DNA of 53,817 nucleotides from Bacillota bacterium (GCA_021846565.1 JAJZWS010000016.1:1-53817); one strand, 5' to 3'. Counted from the first letter of the stretch, positions 1 through 9,089 are shown. Made by a program: numbers and translations. The notes: a model not told the origin generated them from the sequence alone.

Positions 1-579
1 GGTCTGGTGGAAACGCATCATGGCAAAGGGACGTATGTCCGAAACGACGTGGTCACGATGGAGATGGGGGCGCTGCAGGGGTTCTATGGCGCGTTGCGGC
101 GGAGCGGCGCCGCCGTGACCGCTGAACTGCTCACCTGCGACCTCGTGCCCGCCTCGCGCGACGTGGCCCAGGTGCTGCACATCGCGGCCCGAGCGGAGAT
201 TCGGCGGCTGCAGCGGTTGTATCGCGTGAATCAGCGGCCGATGGCCCTCACCACCAGCTATCTCTGGACCAACCTGACCCTCGAGTTTTCTCAGGCGGCG
301 TCAACCACCGTCTACGGATTGTTGGCTGCCACCATCTCGGCACCCCTCCAGGAAGCGCGCTGGACCGTTTCGGCCGAAGCCGCCTCGGCCCGCCAGGCAG
401 CCGCCTTGGACGTGTCGGCCGGATTTCCCTTGTTGGTGCTGTCGCGCACGACGCTTTCCAGCGACGGCGTGCCGCGAGAGCACACCGTGCACCACGTCGT
501 CTCCAGCCTTTACCATCTTTACGTCTCGGTCCATCGCGATGAACGGCCGCTCGAGGAAGACTTCCTGATTCGAACCTAA
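1..579 (+). CDS. GntR family transcriptional regulator, UTRA effector domain (5' partial)
   Basis: The gene enters the window already in frame. The first residues, GLVETHHGKGTYV, are the end of a GntR-type winged helix (the family wing reads G-x-V-x-x-x-x-G-x-G-T-Y/F-V), so most of the DNA-binding domain lies upstream. From about residue 25 the protein is a UTRA-type ligand-binding domain: YGALRRSG followed by a strand reading IRRLQRLYRVNQRPMALTTSYL, the usual UTRA core. Such proteins repress catabolic or uptake genes and release DNA when a small metabolite binds. The stop codon overlaps the stop of the convergent acylase gene by a few bases. The target is unknown; the neighbouring acylase is a candidate, but it is transcribed towards this gene. 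The family call is firm, the ligand is not. Confidence 0.85.
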   Translation, partial: GLVETHHGKGTYVRNDVVTMEMGALQGFYGALRRSGAAVTAELLTCDLVPASRDVAQVLHIAARAEIRRLQRLYRVNQRPMALTTSYLWTNLTLEFSQAASTTVYGLLAATISAPLQEARWTVSAEAASARQAAALDVSAGFPLLVLSRTTLSSDGVPREHTVHHVVSSLYHLYVSVHRDERPLEEDFLIRT

Positions 580-2780
580 CCCGGCGGGCTGGGACGCGTG
601 CCGAATCTCGGCGAGGCGCTGGAGGGGTTGTTTCCCATTGGCGCACCCCCAGTCCCTGTCGGCGCCCCGAGCTCCCAGCAGGTCGTGATGTGGGGCTTCA
701 GAGCGTCCTCGCTGTACCACATAGGCAGGAGCGTACCGGCCGCCCAGGCGTCCAGCTGGTTCAGCGCCGTCGGGCCGACCTCGGCGGTGCCGCCCGGCAC
801 CACCCACCGCGACTGGTCCCAGGCCCCCACGTCAAACACGTAGCGAGCTACCGAGGCGCCGGTCACCTGAAAACTGCCCGGCCCATACGACGCGGCCCGC
901 ACCGTATCGCCGTCCCCGGGGAGTCCCACGTCCAGCCGGGGCCAGGGCCCGGAGCCACCGGCCGCCCGGGGGTGTGCGGCCTGCACCCGGTGCGCCGCGT
1001 CCCAGCGCCACCGAGACAAGTCCGGTCCCCAACGCGCCCCCAGCTGGGCCACCGCCTCGTGAAACGCGTCGGTCGCTGCCTCGGCGGGCAGGTCCGGGAG
1101 CAGGTCTACCACGCGGGCCCGCAGGCGGGCCAGCGTGGCGACGGCGCCGGCGTGAGCCCCGGTGGCGGCCTCGCGGGCCAGATCTTCCCCGACCACATCG
1201 GCCAGGGCCCGCTTGGCCACCCGCTCCCGCCAGGTGTTGTACACCAGGGGCAGGGCACTCTCCGCATCCAACGATCCATCCCACCCGACGAGGCGCTGCA
1301 GCACCACCGCCTCGAGCGGCGTGGCGGGAACCAAATCGCGGCTCCAGCGCGCAAAGGTGGCCGCGGGGCAAGACCGCACGTCCCGGTGCACCGCCGCCAT
1401 CGTGTCCGCCGTCCACCCGCGCGGGCGCTCCTGCAGCACGGACCAAATTCTCCGGGCGCGATGGTCAGCCGCAAACACCGGGGCGATCCGGTGGGGATAG
1501 TCTGGGCCCACCACGCGGTTGTTGGCGGTCACCACGAGGTCCCCCTCGGGATCCACCACAGACGGCCATGCGTCGAACGGGATGAAGCCCGTCCAGTGGT
1601 GGTCCGGCCCATCGCCCGGCACGGGGCCCAGCAGGTTCTCCACCGGGCGCAGGGGCACGCGGCCCCGCATCAAGTAGCCGATGTGCCCCTCCGTGTCCGC
1701 CGCCAGCAGGTTGTTCACCGGGTCGACCCAGCCTCGCTGCGCCGCAAACAGGGCCGGCACGCTGTCGGCGTGGAGCATGTCCCGCAGACACCGATACTGC
1801 GCCGGAACGGCGTCGAGCGCCGTGGCGCGCAGCACCAGGACGGCATCGCCGTCCCACCGCGCCACGACCGGTCCGAGGGTCGTGCGCTCACACACGACGG
1901 ACGCGTCCCCAGCACCACGCACGGGGATCGCCTCGACCCGCGCGTCGAGCACCTGCGCGGCGTTCTCCACGTAAAGATCCTGGGTGTCGGCGCCCGTGTG
2001 GGTGATGGCCCATGCCACCCGCGCGTTGTGGCCAAAGTGCGGCATCCCCGGCACGCCCGGGAAGGACAGCCCAATGGCGTCGAGGGCGCCGCCCGCTACA
2101 TGCACTGGATAGTACACATTGGGCAGCTCCACCCCACGGTGGGGATCGCCGGCCAACAGCGGGCGGCCCCCCTGCGTGCGTGACCCTGCCAGCACCCAGC
2201 TGTTGCTGCCCTGTTCACCCTCGACTGCGGGATCCGGGAGGATGACCGCGTCAAGATTCGCAGGCGGTCCCCAGGCCCTCCCTCCCGGGGGCACGATCAG
2301 GAGCGAGTCACCGGACAGCATCCGCACCAGGTCCGTGAGCGCGCGCATGCCGGCTCGCCGCGCCACGCGACTCCACCAGAGCTTGCGCTCGACCACGCCC
2401 ATCAGCAGATGGCGGGCTTTGAACACGGCCAGGCAGTCTTCACCCCGCCACGGCGCGGCCCCCTCGCGGTCCGAGGCCGCGAGCGCAGCATTTACGCCGG
2501 CGGTGTAGGCGTCCACCATGGTCCGGGTGGATTTGTCCAAGCCGCGATACTCGTCCGCCACCACTGACCTGAGCGCCAGCGGCCGCCAGAACTGGTCGGA
2601 CGCGAGCGCCGACGGTCCCCGCACGGCGGCCAGCTCCCCGTAAGCCTTGCGACGGTCGCCATCCATTTGGATCCAGCGATCCTGGACGTGCACCCATCCC
2701 TGCCCGTAGAAGGCGCCGCCCTCGTCCGGCGCCCGGATGTGGGCCACCCCCCATTCGTCTCGCCGCACCACGATGGACAC
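576..2780 (-). CDS. Penicillin acylase family N-terminal-nucleophile hydrolase
   Basis: Amide hydrolase of the penicillin/acyl-homoserine-lactone acylase family (S45), 734 aa. The N-terminal part (VRRDEWGVAHIRA, then a YGQGWVHVQDR motif) is the alpha-chain signature. The autocleavage site is visible as GSNSW at residues 191-195, followed by VLAGSRTQGGRPLLAGDPH. Ser192 would therefore become the free N-terminal nucleophile of the beta chain after self-processing. The C-terminus has the usual LNQLDAWAAG segment. No signal peptide is visible, whereas many homologues are exported, so either the protein acts in the cytoplasm or the true start differs. The GTG at 2780 is preceded by a G-rich stretch that could serve as ribosome binding site. 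The acylated amide or lactone substrate cannot be deduced. Confidence 0.88.
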   Translation of the reverse strand: MSIVVRRDEWGVAHIRAPDEGGAFYGQGWVHVQDRWIQMDGDRRKAYGELAAVRGPSALASDQFWRPLALRSVVADEYRGLDKSTRTMVDAYTAGVNAALAASDREGAAPWRGEDCLAVFKARHLLMGVVERKLWWSRVARRAGMRALTDLVRMLSGDSLLIVPPGGRAWGPPANLDAVILPDPAVEGEQGSNSWVLAGSRTQGGRPLLAGDPHRGVELPNVYYPVHVAGGALDAIGLSFPGVPGMPHFGHNARVAWAITHTGADTQDLYVENAAQVLDARVEAIPVRGAGDASVVCERTTLGPVVARWDGDAVLVLRATALDAVPAQYRCLRDMLHADSVPALFAAQRGWVDPVNNLLAADTEGHIGYLMRGRVPLRPVENLLGPVPGDGPDHHWTGFIPFDAWPSVVDPEGDLVVTANNRVVGPDYPHRIAPVFAADHRARRIWSVLQERPRGWTADTMAAVHRDVRSCPAATFARWSRDLVPATPLEAVVLQRLVGWDGSLDAESALPLVYNTWRERVAKRALADVVGEDLAREAATGAHAGAVATLARLRARVVDLLPDLPAEAATDAFHEAVAQLGARWGPDLSRWRWDAAHRVQAAHPRAAGGSGPWPRLDVGLPGDGDTVRAASYGPGSFQVTGASVARYVFDVGAWDQSRWVVPGGTAEVGPTALNQLDAWAAGTLLPMWYSEDALKPHITTCWELGAPTGTGGAPMGNNPSSASPRFGTRPSPPG

Positions 2781-2804
2781 GTTGCCCGCCCCCCGGTTCT
2801 GGCG

Positions 2805-2975
2805 CTATGAACCGATTCGCCAGTTGTTGTACCACTGATCGGTGGTGAGGGGATTGTACTGCGCCGTCACCCCGGGCACGGGGGGCAGCGTCACCTCGCC
2901 CGTGGTGGCCGTCGGCATGTACAACACCCGCCGGTTCTGGGCGGCAGACGGCTGGTACTGGTCCATAAGGCGGTG
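2805..2975 (-). pseudogene. 3' stub of an ABC transporter family 5 solute-binding protein
   Basis: About 50 codons before a stop read MDQYQPSAAQNRRVLYMP ... QYNPLTTDQWYNNWRIGS. This is the shape of the C-terminus of peptide/nickel-type solute-binding proteins. The complete one in this window (34125-35837) ends LPVLYMPYTPQ ... SYNPITGFYYPNDWTLGS. Everything upstream of the stub is missing and is replaced by an EAL remnant on the other strand, so this is the residue of a deletion or rearrangement. It lies just upstream of the acylase start; the full gene may once have delivered the acylase substrate, but that is speculation. Confidence 0.6.
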
Positions 2976-2989
2976 CCTCTCGGTGCGCA

Positions 2990-3288
2990 GCGTGGCGGCA
3001 TCGCCCTCCCAACGCACGGTCGCAACCACAGTGACCGACGTCTGTCGGCAACTGGGTGCCACAGTCGTGGCGGAGGGGGTGGAATCCCCCGATGACCTGT
3101 GCGCCCTACTGGACATCGGGGTAGAGCTGTTCCAAGGTTTTCTCTTTAGCCGGCCCCGGTTTGAGGGGCTGCCGCTGCCCAGCTGGCCTTGCGATGACCG
3201 TTCATTCGGTCGAGCACGCCAATCCTCCGGCCTATTTCGCCACGCCGTCAGGGCACAGGGACAAAGAGCCCGGCTAGTCAGCCGCTGA
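2990..3288 (+). pseudogene. 3' remnant of an EAL-domain (c-di-GMP phosphodiesterase) gene
   Basis: In frame up to the stop at 3288 the translation contains LGATVVAEGVES, then LDIGVELFQGFLFSRP. This is the final third of an EAL domain (AEGVE-T/S catalytic strand and the QGF-x-F-x-x-P end). No start or first two thirds of the domain is present; the frame simply continues into unrelated sequence, so this is a truncated fossil. An apparently complete EAL gene lies at 31932-33227. The tail after the domain (about 45 residues, Arg/Ser rich) is unremarkable. Confidence 0.6.
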
Positions 3289-3374
3289 CCCGCGCCAGTC
3301 GTCTCGGAGGGCATGCGCCTCCACCCCGACCTGCCCTTCTCCCTCGGGCATCCGGTGCTGGTTGTGCTACATTG

Positions 3375-3382
3375 ATGTACAT
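3375..3382. promoter_or_regulatory. Palindrome over the antitoxin start, possible autoregulatory operator
   Basis: The 8-bp perfect palindrome ATGTACAT covers the antitoxin translation start, directly after TACATTG. Phd/VapB-type antitoxins commonly autorepress by binding short palindromes at their own promoter. This is only a positional suggestion; the site is short and could be chance. Confidence 0.25.
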
Positions 3383-3650
3383 GAAGACCGTAGGGGTGGC
3401 GCAACTGCGCCAGCGTCTCAGTCACTATCTGGAGCTCGTGGCCCGGGGCGAGCGTCTCTTGGTCACGGATCGCAATCGGCCGGTGGCCGAGTTGGGGCCG
3501 CCCCCGGCGACTGGCAATGCCTTGGACCGGCTCATTGCCGAGGGACGGGTGACGCGGCCCCTGCGGCGGGTGTTGCCCGAACCCTTGGATGGACCGGGCG
3601 ATCCCTATACGCTCAGCCGGGCGCTGGACGAGGTGCGGCAAGAGCGGTGA
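3375..3650 (+). CDS. Phd/YefM-type antitoxin
   Basis: About 90 residues. The N-terminal part, MKTVGVAQLRQRLSHYLELVARGERLLVTDRNRPVAEL, is the Phd/YefM fold: a beta strand, a helix starting at V-A-x-L-R, and the strand with the conserved R-x-x-P-V-A-E-L. This half dimerises and binds DNA; the C-terminal half (PYTLSRALDEVRQER) would wrap around the toxin. ATG codons at 3375 and 3381 are both possible starts, and neither has a strong ribosome binding site. The TGA stop overlaps the toxin GTG start (GTGA), showing translational coupling. The next gene encodes a PIN-domain toxin, so the pair is a type II toxin-antitoxin module. Confidence 0.85.
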   Translation: MYMKTVGVAQLRQRLSHYLELVARGERLLVTDRNRPVAELGPPPATGNALDRLIAEGRVTRPLRRVLPEPLDGPGDPYTLSRALDEVRQER

Positions 3651-4099
3651 GCGACGGCCTCTATTATTTGGACACCTCGGCGCTGGTGAAGCTGGTCCGC
3701 CGGGAGCCCGAGACGCCTTCCCTGGTGCTTTTCATGCAAGCCGCCGAGTGGGTTTCCTCAGAGCTGACGCTGGTGGAGTTGCCCCGAGCCCTGCGGCGCG
3801 CCGCCGCCGGGGACTCGTCGCTCCCGTTGCCCGAGTGGTTGGAGCAGGCCAACGATGTGTTGGCCGCGATCGCCCTGGTGCCGGTCACCACGGCGCTCCT
3901 GCAGGCCGCCGGTGCCGTGCCAGAGCCTCGGTTGCGCTCCTTGGACGCCGTACACGTGGCATCGGCGCTGGAGATCACCGCTATCGCCCCACTGGACGGG
4001 TTCATCAGTTACGACTTGCGCCAAGCCGCGGCGGCGCGACTGTGCGGGTTGCAGACCTTCGCGCCAGGCACCGACGGCCCGCTGCCCGGGATCCCCTGA
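3647..4099 (+). CDS. vapC: VapC family PIN-domain ribonuclease toxin
   Basis: 150 residues from the GTG at 3647, which overlaps the antitoxin stop. The PIN-domain metal-binding acidic residues are all visible: Asp9 (YYLDTSALVK), Glu39 (SSELTLVE), Asp99 (SLDAVHVASA) and Asp122 (FISYD). PIN toxins cleave RNA, often tRNA or rRNA loops, when their labile antitoxin is degraded. An intact active site and the coupled antitoxin indicate a functional module. The specific RNA target cannot be inferred. Confidence 0.9.
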   Translation: MSDGLYYLDTSALVKLVRREPETPSLVLFMQAAEWVSSELTLVELPRALRRAAAGDSSLPLPEWLEQANDVLAAIALVPVTTALLQAAGAVPEPRLRSLDAVHVASALEITAIAPLDGFISYDLRQAAAARLCGLQTFAPGTDGPLPGIP

Positions 4100-4111
4100 G
4101 AGGACCGCACT

Positions 4112-6697
4112 TCAGGCTGGATCCGGCGCGGGAGCATCGGGTCGCCGCGCCCCCAAGAGCTCACCCTGGAGATGCAGATGGCGCGCTCCGTACGCCGTGT
4201 AGGAGTCGAGACCTTGGGCAGCTCGCTGGGCCGCCGCGCGAAACTCCTGCCGGCCCCCCCAGACGGCCTCCACCGCCTCCACAAACGCCGCGACGGTGTA
4301 CGCCGATGCCACCACTCCGGCGCCCGTTTCCTGCACGCGGTCGGCGGGAGCCCCAAACGGAGACACTACCGCCGGCAGATGGGCCAGCCACGCTTCGGAC
4401 AGCGTCAGGCTAAAGGTTTCGGCGTAGGCTGAGGGCAGCACCACCGCAAAGGGATTGACCGCCGCCAGGTGGCCATAAACCTGGCGGGGGGTGTACGGTC
4501 CCCCGAACGACACCCCGGCGAGGTTTTCCAGCGTCGGCCACTGATGGCCCGCGGTGCCCAGGAAATGCACCGCTACACCCCGGCGTAGCAGCGCGGGCAC
4601 CAGATCCAACAGGAGCGCCTGCCCCTTCTGTGCGCCCTGGTACCCCAGCACCACCACCACCCGATCCGGTTCGCGGGCGGGGGCGGCGCGGCGCGGAGGC
4701 TCGCGCCACGGTGGAATTACGACAGCGGGCGTATCGCCCAGCCTTCTTTCCACGTGGTGCTGCGCCGCCCGCGAGGGATATTCCACCCGATCGGCCATGG
4801 CTAGGAGCTCGCGGCTCGTGGCGCGCCAGCGCCGAATGTCCCCATGCTGCGGCGCACGGTCGTCCACAAGCTCGCTTTTGCCGGCCAGGCACGCCCGGCA
4901 GCCATCGGGATCGTCGGGCGCGCCGCAGTGGTGGCCGGCGGGACCCATCAAGGTGTAGTCCGGGCACAGCAGAGCGTAGTCATGCGCCGCCAGGAGCACC
5001 GGCAGGCCCAGCGTCTTCGCGGCCGCCACCGCGACCGGGGCGGCCCCCAGGGTATGCAGCGCATACACCGCGTCCACGCGGTAGCGGGTAAACATGTCGG
5101 CCCAGGCCGAAATCAGGTGCGGGTCGGCCACGAGACGCCCCCCGTCCCACGCGGCCGGGGGCAGCGGCCACGACGATCGCGGGAGGTGGCGCTCATCAAG
5201 ACGAGCGGCCGGCTCGTCCAAATACACCCGCCGCGCGTCCGTCCAACTCACCAGCACCTCGTACTGGGGCGACAGCAAGACCACCAGGGTGCGGCTCACA
5301 CTCTCCACGCCACCCGACCCGTGGTGCGGGTCGGTCCACACCTGCAGCCAGAGCCGCGGCCGCTGCTTGGGCCGGTAGATGCGAATCTGTCCCTCCCAGG
5401 CCTCGCGAATCGCCCGGACGTGGCCGGTCGCCAAAAAGCGGGCCACCGCCACCCTCAAGGCCGGGTAGCGCCGCAGCAGTTCCTCGTCCGCCGCCCGCTG
5501 GCCAACCGGCGTGTCCCGGACCACCCCGCGCTCGTCCATCGACCGATGGCCGTGGTGATACACAAACGTGCGGTCATCCAGCAGGTTCAGAAACCCGTGG
5601 GCGTGCGCCCGGCGGCAGAAGTCCACTTCTTCCCCATAGCCCAGCCCAAACGCTTCATCCAGAGGTCCGACGGACAGAACCGCCTCGCGGCGGATGTACA
5701 GGCAGAAGCCGACGCCCGACGGCACCTCGGGGAATGGCCGTCCCGATCCCGCGGGACGGCTCTCCAAAAACTGCGAGCACGCGGCGGCCAGGCGGAGCGA
5801 GCACGGAATGGACAGGTCCGCGGCCCAATTGGACAGCGGCGTCACGGTCGCCACCCCGGGACGACTCCACGCCGCCTCCGCCAATTTGGCCAGCCAGTGC
5901 GGCGTCACCACTGCATCGGAGTTGAGCAGCACCACGTCGCTGCCCGGTGGCCTGAGCGCCATGCCCTCGTTGGCCGTGGCGGGAAATCCGCGGTTCTCGT
6001 CATGCCGAATGAAGTGCGCGCCGGGCCACGTGGCGGCCAGCTCGGCAATGCGGGCGGCGGCGGGCGGGTCCGGGGTGGCATCGTCGATGATGGCCACCGA
6101 CAGCGGATGATGGGTGGTGGCCGCCCCAAGGGCTCCGAGGCACTCCTCGAGATACGCCACCGCGCCATACACAGGCACCACCACGTGCACGGGCCGAAGC
6201 CGGCGATACAGCGTGCGACCGCCTTCCGTCAGAGACTCCCCCGGCGTGAGCCCGGCCGTGAGACAGGCTGTCTCGACCTCCGGTCCGCCCCACACGAGTC
6301 CCAACGTGGGCAGGCGCGCGGCCCACTCCCCGAAGTCCGACGGCATGGCACCGCTGTCCAGCAGAATGGCGTCCACCGGGCTTTGGTCTTCATGGGGCCG
6401 CACGACCTCGAATCCCCGTGCTCGCCAGTACTGGGCCGACAGGCCGAGGTCCGGCTCAGACTCGCACACCAGAAGCCGCCGGCGCCAGCCAACCGCCGTC
6501 AGAAGGTCCAGCAGCGCCCGCCGATCCGGACCCTCGTCAAGGAACGCCCGCGCAGCCATCAGGGGGCGATCCGCTTCCTGGGGATCGAGCAGTCGTCGCT
6601 GCACACTCTCGGCCGTCTCGGCGCCGCCCAGCCACAGGGCGATCTGCTGCGCCACCGTGCGAACGTCGGCGGGGTCCACCCCCCGCCGCTCAAGCAT
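4112..6697 (-). CDS. Two-domain glycosyltransferase (GT2-GT4 fusion)
   Basis: 861 residues from the ATG at 6697, which overlaps the stop of the upstream glycosyltransferase by 8 bp. Residues about 75-165 form a small Rossmann-like region (LLVCESEPDLG ... VDAILLDSG). A GT2 (GT-A) domain follows from about 169 (VHVVVPVYGAVAYLEECL), with the IIDDATPD strand, the NRGFPATANEG motif and the DXD-like LLNSDAVV near 257-264. The C-terminal 400 residues are GT-B/GT4-like: RVVVVLGYQGAQKGQALLL, then VVLPSAYAETFSLTLSEA, the family's nucleotide-sugar-binding E-x7-E region. The protein could add two successive sugars to a surface glycan, S-layer or glycoprotein. No membrane segment is apparent. Donor and acceptor are unknown. 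Confidence 0.88.
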   Translation of the reverse strand: MLERRGVDPADVRTVAQQIALWLGGAETAESVQRRLLDPQEADRPLMAARAFLDEGPDRRALLDLLTAVGWRRRLLVCESEPDLGLSAQYWRARGFEVVRPHEDQSPVDAILLDSGAMPSDFGEWAARLPTLGLVWGGPEVETACLTAGLTPGESLTEGGRTLYRRLRPVHVVVPVYGAVAYLEECLGALGAATTHHPLSVAIIDDATPDPPAAARIAELAATWPGAHFIRHDENRGFPATANEGMALRPPGSDVVLLNSDAVVTPHWLAKLAEAAWSRPGVATVTPLSNWAADLSIPCSLRLAAACSQFLESRPAGSGRPFPEVPSGVGFCLYIRREAVLSVGPLDEAFGLGYGEEVDFCRRAHAHGFLNLLDDRTFVYHHGHRSMDERGVVRDTPVGQRAADEELLRRYPALRVAVARFLATGHVRAIREAWEGQIRIYRPKQRPRLWLQVWTDPHHGSGGVESVSRTLVVLLSPQYEVLVSWTDARRVYLDEPAARLDERHLPRSSWPLPPAAWDGGRLVADPHLISAWADMFTRYRVDAVYALHTLGAAPVAVAAAKTLGLPVLLAAHDYALLCPDYTLMGPAGHHCGAPDDPDGCRACLAGKSELVDDRAPQHGDIRRWRATSRELLAMADRVEYPSRAAQHHVERRLGDTPAVVIPPWREPPRRAAPAREPDRVVVVLGYQGAQKGQALLLDLVPALLRRGVAVHFLGTAGHQWPTLENLAGVSFGGPYTPRQVYGHLAAVNPFAVVLPSAYAETFSLTLSEAWLAHLPAVVSPFGAPADRVQETGAGVVASAYTVAAFVEAVEAVWGGRQEFRAAAQRAAQGLDSYTAYGARHLHLQGELLGARRPDAPAPDPA

Positions 6698-7898
6698 GAC
6701 TGGCCTCGATTTCGTTCCAGACCAGCGCCCATCCGCGTTCGCGGTCGGCCCCACCCGCGCCCACGACCGGGGTGCCCCACGGAGCCAGGCTCTGCTGGAA
6801 CCAGGGATCCATCGGCGCGCCGCCGAGCACGAGGGTGGAGCCTGGCACCGCCAGACGCGACAGGTATTGCGCGTACGGGTACGATTCCACGTGCAACGCA
6901 ACGTGGGGACCCCACGAGAGGCCCAGCGCCCCGGCGGCGTCAGCCAATTCGCGCCGAACCGCATCGGCATCCTCGAGCGCGGGGTCCAGCAAAACCACCC
7001 AGGGCCGGGCAACCCCGTACCGACCCACGGCATACGCCCAGGCGAGCGCCCGACGCGCCGGCGGCGCAAAATCCGACGCCATCCCCATCACCGCGGAGCC
7101 GGCGGGCCGGATAGCCGGGGCCAGTGGGAGGGAGATGGTGCTCGGATGAGCTGCGTTCTGGCGTCGCCACTTGCGTTGAAAGAGGCGGCCGTTGTGGCGC
7201 AGCAGGGTGCGGGTCCCGTCCAGGTCCTCTCCGAACGATACGCTGCCTACGTGGTGGACGTACACCCGGGTGCAGATGCCAAGTAGGTAGCCGGCCATCT
7301 GGGCCCGCACCCCCCAATCGTCATCTTCGAACATCCCCGGGCTGAACCGGGCATCCAATCCTCCAATGCGCTCCAGGACCTCGCGGCGCGCCATGAGACA
7401 AAATCCCACCAGACGCGGCACCGGCTTCACCGCGTGGCCGCCCTGGGAGCGCCAGAGCGCCGCATAGTCCAGGAACTCAGGCAGTGCATAGGGAGCCGAC
7501 CGCTGCTGCGGCCCGGTGACGCGGTTGGTCACCGGGCCGATGAGGCCCAGCTCGGGATGGGATTCAAAGGCCTCGACCAAATCACGGTCCCACTGCCGCG
7601 GCACCAGCACATCGTTGTTGAGCAACACCACGTAGTCGCCGTCCGCCAGCGCGAGCCCCTGATTGACCCCGGCCGGAAACCCCACGTTGACCAGGTTGTC
7701 GACGCGCTGCACGGTCACCATCCCCAACTGGCGGGGCAGGCGGTCCAAGAACGCGCGGGTCCCGTCGGTCGACGCATTATTGACAATGACCAGCTGGGTG
7801 GGCAGCGCGGCGTTCATCAAGACGTGCCCGACGGCCTCGGCCGTCATCTCCACGTGATTCCATGCCAGCATCACAATGGTGACGCGCGGTCCCATCAT
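6690..7898 (-). CDS. Family 2 glycosyltransferase
   Basis: 402 residues starting at ATGATG (7898), with ATGA overlapping the stop of the upstream GT4 gene. The GT-A fold is clear: VTIVMLAWNHVEMT, VIVNNASTDGTRAFLD, NVGFPAGVNQGL, the metal/nucleotide site LLNNDVLVP, and the acceptor-side GGLDARFSPGMFEDDDWG. About 130 further residues (RPWVVLLDPALEDADAVRREL ...) resemble the small Rossmann-like part that begins the next gene's protein, suggesting a shared accessory module. It is the middle gene of a three-gene operon and probably acts with its neighbours on one surface polysaccharide or glycoprotein. Confidence 0.9.
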   Translation of the reverse strand: MMGPRVTIVMLAWNHVEMTAEAVGHVLMNAALPTQLVIVNNASTDGTRAFLDRLPRQLGMVTVQRVDNLVNVGFPAGVNQGLALADGDYVVLLNNDVLVPRQWDRDLVEAFESHPELGLIGPVTNRVTGPQQRSAPYALPEFLDYAALWRSQGGHAVKPVPRLVGFCLMARREVLERIGGLDARFSPGMFEDDDWGVRAQMAGYLLGICTRVYVHHVGSVSFGEDLDGTRTLLRHNGRLFQRKWRRQNAAHPSTISLPLAPAIRPAGSAVMGMASDFAPPARRALAWAYAVGRYGVARPWVVLLDPALEDADAVRRELADAAGALGLSWGPHVALHVESYPYAQYLSRLAVPGSTLVLGGAPMDPWFQQSLAPWGTPVVGAGGADRERGWALVWNEIEASHA

Positions 7899-8989
7899 TG
7901 CGTCGTCGCGGACGGGAGGCCCAGCCGCTCCAACAGCCGCCCGGTCACCGCGGCGGCATTGGGGGGATGCCAGTCGGCCAGCCCGTGGTCCAGCGCCTGT
8001 TCCATCTGCGCCGTGGCGCGGGCCCAGGAGTGCTGGGCCGCCTCTTGGCGCGCCCGCTCCCGCATGGGCCGCGACGCGGCCTCGCCGTCGGCCAGCACGC
8101 GGGCCACGGCCCGCGCCGCCGCGTCCACATCCCGCGAGGGCACCACCCAGGCCGTGTCCCCATCCCGGGCGCATTCCTCCGTGCCCACCGGCTGGGTGAC
8201 CACCACGGTGCCCGCGGCCATCGCTTCCAGCACCGGTAGGGGATAACTTTCGGCCCACGACACCGACAGCACGACCTGCGCTCGCTGATAATGCTGTCGC
8301 AGCTCGTCGTGCGGCACCATCCCCAACCGGCGGATCCACGGCCGCTCGGGGATGCGGTCCGCATGGCCAAATACCTGCCACTGCACATCACGTGACGGCA
8401 GTGCCGCCCGCACCAGTTCCATCGTGGCGAACGCCTCGCGGGCCCCTTTCCACAGAAACGTTTGGGCGGAGCTCAGCACGACGCTCGGGCCCGTCGCCCA
8501 GTCGGTCAAGGGTCCCTCATCCGGTGCATCGACGCCGTTGTGCACCAGCACGGGACGCGAGCCATAGAGGCGCTCGTACTGCCGCTGCAGCCAGCGCGAG
8601 TTGGCCAGGCGATAAAGCGGCAGCCGAAAGCAGTAGCGGGCCGCCTCCACAAACGACCCCGGATCCGGTTCGTCCACGGCAAACAGTTCCTCCAGGTGCT
8701 GCATGAAATGCACCTTCAACCTCCCCGGCGCCTGCCCCACGATGGGCACGGTGGTGAAGTGCGTCGCCACCTGCACATCGGCCGGTGGGAGCCCGTCCGC
8801 GGTCAGAACCGCTATCGGCAGGTTGGCCACCGCCGCCGGCAGGACCGCCCGGATGTGGGGGTTGGGCGGCTTCATGGTGACCACCGCCACGTCATGGCCG
8901 GATCGGGCCAAGCCGTCCGCGTGTCGCAAGATCGAAAAGACGCCTCCGCTGGGACCCACCGAAGGCAGTAAGAATTGGATCCGTGCCAC
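7895..8989 (-). CDS. Family 4 glycosyltransferase
   Basis: Retaining GT-B glycosyltransferase of about 364 residues. The preferred start is GTG at 8989, with GAAAGGGG eight bases upstream; the frame stays open to 9031. The N-terminal domain begins RIQFLLPSVGPSGGVFSIL, a typical GT4 glycine-rich loop. The C-terminal domain contains SSAQTFLWKGAREA and SVSWAESYPLPVLEAMAAGTVVV, the conserved E-x7-E donor-binding signature. It is the first gene of the glycosyltransferase operon, coupled to the GT2 gene by an ATGA overlap. The sugar substrate is unknown. Confidence 0.9.
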   Translation of the reverse strand: MARIQFLLPSVGPSGGVFSILRHADGLARSGHDVAVVTMKPPNPHIRAVLPAAVANLPIAVLTADGLPPADVQVATHFTTVPIVGQAPGRLKVHFMQHLEELFAVDEPDPGSFVEAARYCFRLPLYRLANSRWLQRQYERLYGSRPVLVHNGVDAPDEGPLTDWATGPSVVLSSAQTFLWKGAREAFATMELVRAALPSRDVQWQVFGHADRIPERPWIRRLGMVPHDELRQHYQRAQVVLSVSWAESYPLPVLEAMAAGTVVVTQPVGTEECARDGDTAWVVPSRDVDAAARAVARVLADGEAASRPMRERARQEAAQHSWARATAQMEQALDHGLADWHPPNAAAVTGRLLERLGLPSATTQ

Positions 8990-9089
8990 CGCTGCCACCC
9001 CTTTCGGTGTGGCGCATCCGGCCACAGCCACCCAGACGGATCTTGCCGCTCGCGGTGGACGGCGTCCATCCTACGCGCGGTTTTGGCGC

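Noticed and set aside
4844-7114. Plus-strand open frame of 756 codons across the glycosyltransferase operon
   Set aside because: Its composition (His/Arg/Pro/Gly rich) is that of an antisense shadow in GC-rich DNA. The minus-strand genes there have clear families, motifs and coupled starts.
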